A stretch of DNA of 5,958 nucleotides. It comes from Pseudomonadota bacterium (GTDB lineage: Bacteria > Pseudomonadota > Gammaproteobacteria > Burkholderiales > Burkholderiaceae_B). Location of the stretch: positions 1 through 5,958 of the forward strand of contig JAEYVD010000688.1 of NCBI GenBank assembly GCA_023432075.1, in the 5' to 3' direction. Of the stretch, positions 1 through 5,289 are shown in pieces. Positions within the stretch are counted from its first letter, which is position 1; the number at the start of each line of letters is the position of its first letter. The notes under the pieces are model-generated. The model saw only the letters and a list, made by a program, of their open reading frames with translations. It did not search any database and was not told the DNA's origin. A program made the translations under genes and the position numbers.

Positions 1-1303
1 ACATCAGCACCGCCGCCCCCTGCCCGCCCTGCCCCTTTATCCGCGTCAGCTCCGCGGCAATGCGCGACATGAAATGGCGGCGGTTGGGCAGGGTGGTCAG
101 CGCGTCGGTCGCGGCCAGTTCGCGCAGTTCAAGTTCCGCCCGCTTGCGGTCGGTGATGTCGGTAACAAAGCCGTGCCAGACCACCCCGCTGTCGGCGTCG
201 CGTCGCGGACTGGCATCGCCCTGCCGCCAGCGCACGCCCTGCAGCGGCAGGCAGACGCGAAATTCCAGATGCCAAGGCATCTGCGCCGCCGCCGCGGCCT
301 GCAACGACGCGCGATAAGCCGGCAGGTCGTCGGGATGGATACGCTGTTCGATGGCGGTGGTGCTCGCGCGCACGTCGTCGGCGGTCAGCTCGAACATGTC
401 CCAGATGCCCGCGCTGACATACGAGAACCACGACCCGCCCTCCGGCACCGGACGGCATTGGAACACCAGGCCGGGCACGGCGTCGGTCAGGTTGACGACC
501 AGATCCGCGGTGCGCTTGAGCCTTTCGGACATGGCGCGCACGGCGCTGATGTCGGTGGTCGTGCCCATCATGCGCAGCGCGCGGCCCGTTTCGTCACGGC
601 TGACCACCTTGCCGCGGCTGCAAATCCACTTGTAGCTGCCGTCCTTGCAGCGGACGCGGTGCTCGACTTCGTAGCTGTCCGTCTTGCCCTCGAAGTGATC
701 TTGCATGGCGGCGCGCACATAATCGAGGTCGTCCGGATGCAGGCGGGTGTAGGCGTCTTCGATGCGCGTCGTGAGTTCGGCTTCGCTGTAACCGAGCAAG
801 GCCTTCCAGCCCGGCGAATAGGTGATCTCGCCAGTCACCACGTTGCGATCCCACACGCCCGTGCCGCTGCCGGCGATGGCCAGCGACAGCTTGCGGGCTT
901 CATCGCGCCAGGTGTCTTCGTCGGCACGCTCGCAGGCCAGCGCATGGCGCTTTTCAATGGCCGTGGCCGCCAGGTCCGCCAGATCCTGCAAGGCTTGCTG
1001 GTCGTCGGGGGATAGCTGGCGCGTCTGGCGGTGCAGCAGGCGCAGACTGCCGAGCAGGCGGCCATCGGCGGCGCGCACCGGATAGTCCAGGGACCAGGGA
1101 CCTCGCGTGGGGTCCGGCGCGGCGCCGGCTACCGCCCGCCACGCCCCATCGGCGTCGGTGCACGCGATGATGACCATGTCCACGCCGAGCATGCGCCGCG
1201 CCAGCCGCGCCAACTTGTCCAGCGGACCCTCCGGGTCGCGCGGAACGCCGGCCGCGTCGGGGCCAGGCGGTGGGATGAGGGACGCATCACCGAAAGCGGG
1301 CAT
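1..1303 (-). CDS. GAF-PAS-PAS-GGDEF sensor protein, probable diguanylate cyclase (3' end beyond window)
   Basis: I read 434 codons on the minus strand from the ATG at 1303-1301. The protein starts MPAFGDASLIPPPG and runs off the left edge. Residues about 28-120 look like a short GAF domain, ending LSPDDQQALQDLADLAATAI. Residues about 137-258 form a PAS/PAC unit (GVWDRNVVTGEITYSPGWKALLGYSEAEL, HPDDLDYV, then GTTTDIS). A second PAS/PAC unit spans about 275-388 (HPDDLPAY at 323-330, then HGFVTDITDRKRAE). A GGDEF domain begins at residue 400 with DALTTLPNRRHF, close to the usual DxLTGLPNRR. The GG(D/E)EF active-site loop lies outside the window, so cyclase activity is inferred from family; an EAL domain could follow. 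No transmembrane segment is visible, so it is likely cytosolic. An in-frame TGA lies four codons upstream of the ATG with no other start between them, and an AGG sits 7 nt before the ATG. Confidence 0.9.
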   Translation of the reverse strand, partial: MPAFGDASLIPPPGPDAAGVPRDPEGPLDKLARLARRMLGVDMVIIACTDADGAWRAVAGAAPDPTRGPWSLDYPVRAADGRLLGSLRLLHRQTRQLSPDDQQALQDLADLAATAIEKRHALACERADEDTWRDEARKLSLAIAGSGTGVWDRNVVTGEITYSPGWKALLGYSEAELTTRIEDAYTRLHPDDLDYVRAAMQDHFEGKTDSYEVEHRVRCKDGSYKWICSRGKVVSRDETGRALRMMGTTTDISAVRAMSERLKRTADLVVNLTDAVPGLVFQCRPVPEGGSWFSYVSAGIWDMFELTADDVRASTTAIEQRIHPDDLPAYRASLQAAAAAQMPWHLEFRVCLPLQGVRWRQGDASPRRDADSGVVWHGFVTDITDRKRAELELRELAATDALTTLPNRRHFMSRIAAELTRIKGQGGQGAAVLM

Positions 1304-1473
1304 TTCGAAACCTGATCAATACGGAATTCACCGGTACAGCCGGCCAGCGCGTGGTGGCTGACATTCTGTCACGTTCCGCACCAAAATTGCATCATTTCGG
1401 CGGATTGATCAGGCAGATTCCGATCCCGGTCTCCGTTCGGCGGCGGCGTCCCCCCGCCTTTGCGCCCACCCGC
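1304..1473. promoter_or_regulatory. Intergenic leader between the exporter stop and the GGDEF gene
   Basis: These 170 bp separate the stop of the MFS gene from the start of the GGDEF gene. The part at about 1360-1410 is richer in A/T than the surrounding genes and should hold the GGDEF promoter on the minus strand, but I could not find a convincing -35/-10 pair. It contains a 10-bp inverted repeat (1311-1320 and 1404-1413) and a small dyad TGACA-TTC-TGTCA (1359-1371). No convincing terminator with a T run follows the MFS stop codon, so some read-through into the GGDEF gene is possible. Confidence 0.45.
1311..1413. repeat. 10-bp perfect inverted repeat, arms 83 bp apart
   Basis: CCTGATCAAT at 1311-1320 is the exact reverse complement of ATTGATCAGG at 1404-1413. 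Read on the minus strand, the arm nearer the GGDEF gene contains the AGG that is its likely ribosome binding site. If the transcript starts upstream of 1413, the two arms could pair in the mRNA and cover that site. The arms could equally be two sites for a DNA-binding protein, because each contains the palindrome TGATCA. The identity is seen directly; the role is inference. Confidence 0.5.
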
Positions 1474-2991
1474 TCAGGCCGCTTTCGGACGCGTGTCCAC
1501 GGGCAGGCAGAGCAAGGCCGTCAGCAGGGCCAAGCCCACATGCGCCAGGTAGATGGGTGAGAAATCCGCGTGGCTGACGGCCCCCTGCCCCAGCAGCACC
1601 ACCGTGACGGCCACACCCAGCACGCCGCCGATCTGGCGCGTCGCCTGGTTGACCGCGCTGCCCACCGCGTAATGCTGCGCCGGCAGCCGGTTCACCGCCG
1701 CGCCCGACAGCGAGGGCAGCACCATGCCCACCCCGATGCCGCTCAGCAGCAGCCCGGGCAGCCATTCGCGCACATAGGCCGGTTCCGCGCCCGGGACCAG
1801 CAGGAACCACAAGCCGCTGGCCGCATAGACCAGCGCGCCGCCCACCAGAAAGGGCCGGTGCCCCATCCGCGCCGCCAGCCGGCCCGTGATGATCGCCGTT
1901 GGCATCACCAGCAGCGGGCCGGGCGTGACCGCCAGCCCCGCGCGCGGGAGGCTGTAGTGCCAGACGCCCGTCATGTAGAAGAAGAACGCGAAGAACATCA
2001 TGGCAAAGGCAATGCCAAAGCTGAGCGTCGCCAGATTCACGTAACGATAGGTCCGGTGCTTGAACAGCGCCAGATCGACCAGCGGGTGCGGCGTGACGCG
2101 CGCCCAGACCACGAAGGCGATCAGCGCCATCACGCCCACGGCGGCGGCAACCGCCAGTTCGCCGCGCTGCCACGCCGGCGACTCCGACTGCACGATGGCC
2201 AGCGCCACCGCCCCCACGCCTACCATCAGCAACGCCATGCCCACGCCGTCCACGCGCCGGCGCGCGTCGGGCTTGACCGACTCCTTGAGCAACCCCGCGC
2301 CGAACCACAGCGACACCGCGCCCAACGGCAGGTTGATGTAGAACGCCCACGGCCAGCCGGCCACGTCCACCACAAAAGCGCCCAGGCTCGGTCCGACGGC
2401 CGCCGCCAGTCCGCCCACCGCGCCCCACAGGCTCACCGCCACGGACCGCTGCGACGCCGGAAAGGCCGCCAGCACGATCGACAGCGACGCCGGCGTCAGA
2501 AGCGCCGCGCCGACCGCCTGCAGCACCCGCGCGGCGATGAGCCACTGTTCCGTTGCGGCCAGCCCACAGGCCGCGGACGCCGCCAGAAACAGCAACACCC
2601 CGCCCATGAACATGCGCTTGCGGCCATGCGTGTCGGCCAGTCCGCCCGAAGGGATCAGCATGGCGGCGAAGACCACCGTATAGGCGTTCAACACCCAGGA
2701 CATATCCGCGGCCGAGGCCGTCGGGAACCCTTCGCGCAGCGCGCCAAAGGCGGCATACAGCATCGTGCTGTCCAGCGACACAAGAAAGACCGCGATGCTG
2801 GCGACCCAGAAGACGGGCCAGGGCGAGGCTTGCGGCGCCGCGGGCTGGGACGGGGCGTTAGCGGTTGCGGTCAGGCTGACCGCCGCAGCCCTGGCGCTGG
2901 CGGTATCCGCCGCGACGTAGGCCGGGCCGTTGGCGCCCAGGCTGGCCGCGGATTCGCCGGCGGAAGTTGTGGGGGTACGCATGGCTGTCAT
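1474..2991 (-). CDS. MFS drug-type exporter, DHA2 family (14-TM)
   Basis: The 505-residue product, starting MTAMRTPTTS, is a proton-driven inner-membrane exporter of the EmrB/QacA type. TM1 begins near residue 58 and carries LDST (73-76), where this family has its conserved LDxT. Motif A is GGLADTHGRKRMFMGG (116-131). A motif-C-like stretch follows (GAVGGLAAAVGPSLG, 190-204), then WAFYINLPLGA (215-225), typical of DHA2 pumps. Hydrophobic segments continue to the C-terminus, which fits 14 helices. Residues 1-55 form an Ala/Ser/Thr-rich non-membrane extension. The start is 8 nt after the stop of the upstream reductase gene, so the two are surely co-transcribed. A GGGGA stretch lies 2 nt before the ATG at 2991 (counting from the final G) but about 10 nt before a second in-frame ATG at 2982, so translation may begin at residue 4. 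A longer in-frame extension upstream to 3243 overlaps the reductase gene and is rejected. The substrate cannot be told from sequence. Confidence 0.92.
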   Translation of the reverse strand: MTAMRTPTTSAGESAASLGANGPAYVAADTASARAAAVSLTATANAPSQPAAPQASPWPVFWVASIAVFLVSLDSTMLYAAFGALREGFPTASAADMSWVLNAYTVVFAAMLIPSGGLADTHGRKRMFMGGVLLFLAASAACGLAATEQWLIAARVLQAVGAALLTPASLSIVLAAFPASQRSVAVSLWGAVGGLAAAVGPSLGAFVVDVAGWPWAFYINLPLGAVSLWFGAGLLKESVKPDARRRVDGVGMALLMVGVGAVALAIVQSESPAWQRGELAVAAAVGVMALIAFVVWARVTPHPLVDLALFKHRTYRYVNLATLSFGIAFAMMFFAFFFYMTGVWHYSLPRAGLAVTPGPLLVMPTAIITGRLAARMGHRPFLVGGALVYAASGLWFLLVPGAEPAYVREWLPGLLLSGIGVGMVLPSLSGAAVNRLPAQHYAVGSAVNQATRQIGGVLGVAVTVVLLGQGAVSHADFSPIYLAHVGLALLTALLCLPVDTRPKAA

Positions 2992-2999
2992 GTCCCCGC

Positions 3000-3692
3000 T
3001 TACAGATAGACGGCCGGGCTGGCGGTCAGGCCCTGCTTGACCTGGCGTGTCAGCTCGTCGGCCAACACTTCGCGCTCGCCCGCCTCCAGCGCGTCCAGCG
3101 CCTGGGCCACGATCGCCTGCGGCGAGGACTTGGGCGCATCGATGTCTTTGGTCAGATCGGTGTCCACGAAGCCCATGTGCAGGCCCAGCACCTGCGTGTT
3201 CTGGGCCTGCAGCTCCTGGCGCAGCCCGTTCGTCAGCGCCCACGCGGCGGATTTGCTCATCGCGTACACGCCCAGCATCGGCCTGTTTAGCCAGCTGGCG
3301 ATCGACAGGACATTCAGAATCGCCCCGCCGCCGTTTGCGGCCAGCACCGGCGCGAAGGCCTGCGACACCAGCAGCGGGCCAAAGAGGTTGACGTCCAGAT
3401 GGCGGCGCGCCGACTCCACGCTGCCCGGCGCGAGAAAACCGCCGAAGTCCGCAATGCCTGCGTTGTTGATGACCAGCGTCACGTCGCCCGCCAGTTCGGC
3501 GGCGGCGGCCACATCTTCGGCGCGCGTTACGTCCAGTTTGACCGGCACCACGCCTTCCAGCGTGATGGCCGACGGGTCGCGCGCGGCGGCGTAGACCTTG
3601 CGGGCGCCGCGGGCCAGCGCCTCGCGGGCAAAAGTCAGACCGAGGCCGCGATTGGCGCCCGTGATGAAAACAACGGCGTTTTTCAGTTCCAT
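3000..3692 (-). CDS. Short-chain dehydrogenase/reductase (classical SDR)
   Basis: This is a 230-residue NAD(P)-dependent oxidoreductase with a complete classical SDR fold. The dinucleotide-binding motif is TGANRGLG (11-18). R38 after strand 2 (AAAR) hints at NADP preference. LDVT (53-56), NNAG (76-79), N102, S130 in NVLS, and the catalytic pair Y143/K147 in YAMSK give an intact N-S-Y-K tetrad. The C-terminus is short and there is no membrane segment, so it is cytosolic. The start at 3692 (MELKN) is chosen because AGGA lies 9 nt upstream; the in-frame ATG at 3701 directly abuts that AGGA and would have no spacing. It is the first gene of a two-gene unit with the exporter, and a palindromic operator lies 54 bp before its start. 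The substrate is unknown; the context suggests reduction of a carbonyl compound whose presence the neighbouring TetR protein senses. Confidence 0.93.
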   Translation of the reverse strand: MELKNAVVFITGANRGLGLTFAREALARGARKVYAAARDPSAITLEGVVPVKLDVTRAEDVAAAAELAGDVTLVINNAGIADFGGFLAPGSVESARRHLDVNLFGPLLVSQAFAPVLAANGGGAILNVLSIASWLNRPMLGVYAMSKSAAWALTNGLRQELQAQNTQVLGLHMGFVDTDLTKDIDAPKSSPQAIVAQALDALEAGEREVLADELTRQVKQGLTASPAVYL

Positions 3693-3706
3693 GATGCGCA
3701 TTCCTG
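3690..3706 (-). promoter_or_regulatory. Ribosome binding site that fixes the SDR start
   Basis: On the minus strand CAGGA is followed by ATGCGCATC and then the ATG at 3692. The 9-nt spacing favours MELKN as the true N-terminus. The in-frame ATG at 3701 immediately follows AGGA with no spacer and is a poor start. Confidence 0.6.
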
Positions 3707-3746
3707 AGGAGGAGTTGATGTGAAGGTAGGGACTTCGGTGAATCAA

Positions 3747-3766
3747 AATATTATGATCATCATATT
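3747..3766. promoter_or_regulatory. TetR-type operator 2, in front of the SDR-exporter operon
   Basis: AATATTATGATCATCATATT matches the operator upstream of the TetR gene (4420-4439) at 19 of 20 positions; only position 6 differs (T instead of G). The dyad extends to 24 bp (3745-3768) with one mismatched pair. It is strongly A/T-rich in a GC-rich neighbourhood. It covers the proposed -10 element and part of the spacer of the SDR promoter, so bound repressor would block RNA polymerase. The sequence match is seen directly; assignment to the adjacent TetR protein is inference from position and symmetry. Confidence 0.85.
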
Positions 3767-3778
3767 TTTGGGCAGCAA
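3750..3778 (-). promoter_or_regulatory. Probable promoter of the SDR-exporter operon
   Basis: Read on the minus strand, TTGCTG (3778-3773) and CATAAT (3755-3750) are separated by exactly 17 nt. CATAAT differs from the consensus -10 by one base; the -35 matches only at TTG. Transcription would start near 3743, leaving a leader of about 50 nt before the SDR start. The -10 lies inside operator 2. Confidence 0.5.
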
Positions 3779-3800
3779 AACGGCCGCGCAGTGCGGTCCG
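3777..3800 (-). terminator. Candidate intrinsic terminator of the tetR-family gene
   Basis: On the minus strand, 10 nt after the TetR stop codon, CGGACCGC and GCGGCCG can form a 7-bp G/C stem with one bulged A around a 5-nt loop, followed by TTTT. The T run is short, so termination may be partial. The T run overlaps the proposed -35 of the SDR promoter. Confidence 0.45.
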
Positions 3801-3810
3801 GGAAATCGAA

Positions 3811-4404
3811 TCAGTGAGCCGTTGCGGCAGCCTCGTGGTCGTACTGGTCCAGAACCGCCTGTCGGGCAGACGCCAGCACCGCGCGTCCGCGCGGGTTGTC
3901 GCCCAGCGCCCGCGCCAACTGCAATGCGCCGACCAGGGTGCTGAGCACGGCAGCCGCGGCGTGTTCGCCGGCCTGGGCGGGCAGCACTTGCTGCACGGCT
4001 TCCATCAGCCGCTGCACCCGGCTGGCCGCCACCTCGCGCACGTCGTCCGACTGGCGGGGAATCTCCGAGGCCAGCGCCGCCACGGGGCACCCCCGCTCGC
4101 AGCCGGCCAAGTGCGCGTCGCTGAGATAGGCTTCGACCCAGGCGCGCAACGGGCTGGCGCCTTCGGCGCGGCGGCGCGCCATGTTCTGGGACAGTCGCGC
4201 CGCGCCGTCCTGCCCGGCACGCTCCATCGCCGCCGCCAGCAACGCGTCGCGCGAGGGGAAATGTGCGTAGAAGCCGCCGTGCGTCAGCCCGGCTTCCTTC
4301 ATGACGTCCGCGACGCCGACCCCGGCATACCCGGCGCGCCGGATCGCGCGCGCGGCCGCATCGACGATACGTTCGTGGGATTGTTCCTTGCGGGAGGCAG
4401 ACAT
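3811..4404 (-). CDS. TetR/AcrR-family transcriptional repressor
   Basis: This 197-residue DNA-binding protein has a standard TetR N-terminal helix-turn-helix: helix 1 at about 10-24 (ERIVDAAARAIRRAG), then VGVADVMKEAGLTHGGFYAHF (29-49), with THGGFYAHF as the recognition region. The ligand-binding half contains CERGCPVAALASEI (102-115), a segment typical of many regulators in this family. The protein has only two cysteines, C102 and C106. Length is normal for the family. The start at 4404 gives the usual short N-terminal arm; the ribosome binding site is weak. It is flanked by two near-identical palindromes, one 15 bp upstream of its own start and one downstream in front of the SDR gene. This arrangement points to autorepression plus control of the SDR-exporter pair. 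The inducing ligand is unknown. Confidence 0.95.
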   Translation of the reverse strand: MSASRKEQSHERIVDAAARAIRRAGYAGVGVADVMKEAGLTHGGFYAHFPSRDALLAAAMERAGQDGAARLSQNMARRRAEGASPLRAWVEAYLSDAHLAGCERGCPVAALASEIPRQSDDVREVAASRVQRLMEAVQQVLPAQAGEHAAAAVLSTLVGALQLARALGDNPRGRAVLASARQAVLDQYDHEAAATAH

Positions 4405-4419
4405 GACCGGGGCATCCGA

Positions 4420-4439
4420 AATATGATGATCATCATATT
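4420..4439. promoter_or_regulatory. TetR-type operator 1, upstream of the repressor gene
   Basis: AATATGATGATCATCATATT is a 20-bp perfect palindrome centred between 4429 and 4430 and lies 15 bp upstream of the repressor's ATG. It recurs with one change at 3747-3766. Its length, symmetry and A/T content fit a TetR dimer site (or two overlapping dimers). Its position over the promoter implies negative autoregulation. Confidence 0.88.
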
Positions 4440-4464
4440 ACGCCCACCCTTTTCCGAAGCGCAA
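4435..4464 (-). promoter_or_regulatory. Probable promoter of the tetR-family gene
   Basis: On the minus strand TTGCGC (4464-4459) and TAATAT (4440-4435) are 18 nt apart. The -10 overlaps the left half of operator 1 as read by the polymerase, which agrees with autorepression. Both hexamers are imperfect matches. Read-through from yaeQ, which ends 75 bp upstream in the same direction, is also possible because no clear terminator separates them. Confidence 0.4.
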
Positions 4465-4479
4465 GCCCCGGCCCCTATT

Positions 4480-5016
4480 TCAGCGCCAGACCTCGGGTTC
4501 GATCGTCACTTCGCCCATGGCCGCCGAAAAATACACCACGCCGTCCGAGATATTGGCGTTCAACTGCATCGTGCGCTCGGCCAACTGCCCCAGCGCCCGG
4601 CTCTGCTCGGCCGGCAGGTTGATCACCTTCAGGTTGCGCGTACGCTCCAGCTTGTTGCGCACGCCGTCCCACCAGATCTTGCTGGCCGAGCCGCCATAGC
4701 AGTACACGACCACCTCGTCCGCGCGGCCACAAGCGCGCAGGATGCGGCGCTCTTCCGGCTGGCCCACTTCGATCCACAGCTTGATCTCGCCCGTCAGGTC
4801 CTTCACCCACAGGTCCGGCTCATCGGTATCGCTCAGCCCCTTCGTGAACGACAGCTCCTCCTGCGCATGCAACGCAAACGCCGCCAGCCGCACCATCATG
4901 CGCTCGTCCGTTTCCGAGGGATGACGCGCCACGGTAAGCCCGTGACTGCCGTAATAGTGGCGATCGGTATCGGCGACGTTCAGGTCGGCCTTGTAGATGG
5001 TGGCGCGCAGGGCCAT
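4480..5016 (-). CDS. yaeQ: YaeQ family protein
   Basis: The 178-residue product closely resembles E. coli YaeQ as I recall it. It shares the N-terminus MALRATIYKADLNVADTDR, the central ARHPSETDERMMVRL (30-44), the SFTKGL/DEPDLW region (56-70), LWIEVGQPEERRI (80-92), the KIWW motif and the ending region TMQLNANISDGVVYFS. Family structures have been described as having a PD-(D/E)XK-nuclease-like fold, but the biochemical role is not settled; E. coli yaeQ was once linked to suppression of rfaH loss. The start at 5016 is chosen because it matches the conserved family N-terminus; an in-frame ATG at 5058 would add 14 residues. No signal peptide or membrane segment is seen. It runs in the same direction as the TetR module but shows no obvious functional link to it. 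Confidence 0.95.
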   Translation of the reverse strand: MALRATIYKADLNVADTDRHYYGSHGLTVARHPSETDERMMVRLAAFALHAQEELSFTKGLSDTDEPDLWVKDLTGEIKLWIEVGQPEERRILRACGRADEVVVYCYGGSASKIWWDGVRNKLERTRNLKVINLPAEQSRALGQLAERTMQLNANISDGVVYFSAAMGEVTIEPEVWR

Positions 5017-5171
5017 GGCGTAGGTCCGTTCAAAAGCGAATTGCGGGAAGGCCGCCATGATAACCGCCCGCTGCGGGGCGCCACGCGCCTGGGCAATTGT
5101 GAATGGCCCATGCCGGCGGGCATTGAAGCCGCCCGAAGCCGCAGGCCAAGCGCCACATGCCACGGCTTAGG

Positions 5172-5206
5172 GGTCAAGGCTCAAGGGTCAAGACTCAAGG
5201 ATCAAG
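5172..5206. repeat. Heptanucleotide tandem repeat, five copies of NNTCAAG
   Basis: Five consecutive 7-bp units read GGTCAAG, GCTCAAG, GGTCAAG, ACTCAAG and GATCAAG. TCAAG is invariant and the first two bases vary. The array lies about 85 bp upstream of the LysE-type start and about 155 bp from the yaeQ start. Copy-number change would alter promoter spacing, not a reading frame. Confidence 0.75.
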
Positions 5207-5219
5207 CCCAACGGCTAGA

Positions 5220-5240
5220 CCCGGCGTTACACTTGCCGGG
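5220..5240. promoter_or_regulatory. Dyad upstream of the LysE-type gene
   Basis: CCCGGC (5220-5225) and GCCGGG (5235-5240) are exact inverted repeats around a 9-nt centre, GTTACACTT. The centre contains TACACT, a possible -10 for rightward transcription, but no good -35 sits at the right distance. It could be a regulator site or a leader hairpin. GC-rich dyads of this size are not rare in such DNA. Confidence 0.3.
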
Positions 5241-5289
5241 CCTGCGCCGCGCCAACCCTGCCGGCAGCGCCACTCACCATTCCCGCGCC

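Larger units (their letters stand above)
5017..5289. other. Divergent intergenic region between yaeQ and the LysE-type gene
   Basis: These 273 bp should contain the promoters of both divergent genes. For yaeQ, TATCAT (minus strand, 5062-5057) is a good -10 match but lacks a convincing -35. On the LysE side there is a 35-bp run of heptanucleotide repeats (5172-5206), then a dyad CCCGGC-N9-GCCGGG (5220-5240) whose loop contains TACACT, a possible -10. No clear Shine-Dalgarno precedes the LysE-type start. Short open frames here look like chance. Confidence 0.5.

Noticed and set aside
74..1015. 313-codon rightward open frame opposite the GGDEF gene
   Set aside because: The minus strand encodes well-formed PAS and GGDEF motifs across this region; the rightward product is His/Ala/Arg-rich with no family features.
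1441..1476. Possible terminator after the exporter stop codon
   Set aside because: Only a 4-bp GGCG/CGCC pairing without a T run could be found on the minus strand.
1570..3009. 479-codon rightward open frame opposite the exporter gene
   Set aside because: It is rich in Arg, His and Gln, has no recognisable domain, and is antisense to a clear MFS protein. Long antisense frames are common in GC-rich genes.
2992..3243. N-terminal extension of the exporter frame into the SDR gene
   Set aside because: The added residues are an out-of-frame reading of the SDR C-terminus, which has its own conserved sequence and stop; the start near 2991 fits operon spacing.
3706..3722. Strong Shine-Dalgarno-like GAGGAGGAG on the plus strand followed by ATG
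   Set aside because: The ATG is followed at once by TGA, and the nearby GTG frame at 3720 runs through the operator and into the repressor gene antisense. It is the complement of the SDR leader.
1311..4432. TGATCA cores shared by the GGDEF leader arms and the two TetR operators
   Set aside because: Only the 6-bp core is shared; flanks differ (CC/AAT versus ATA/CAT type), so there is no good reason to put the GGDEF gene under this repressor.
5077..5089. Inverted repeat GGCGC-CAC-GCGCC upstream of yaeQ
   Set aside because: Short, purely G/C dyads are expected by chance in this base composition, and no T run or promoter element is aligned with it.
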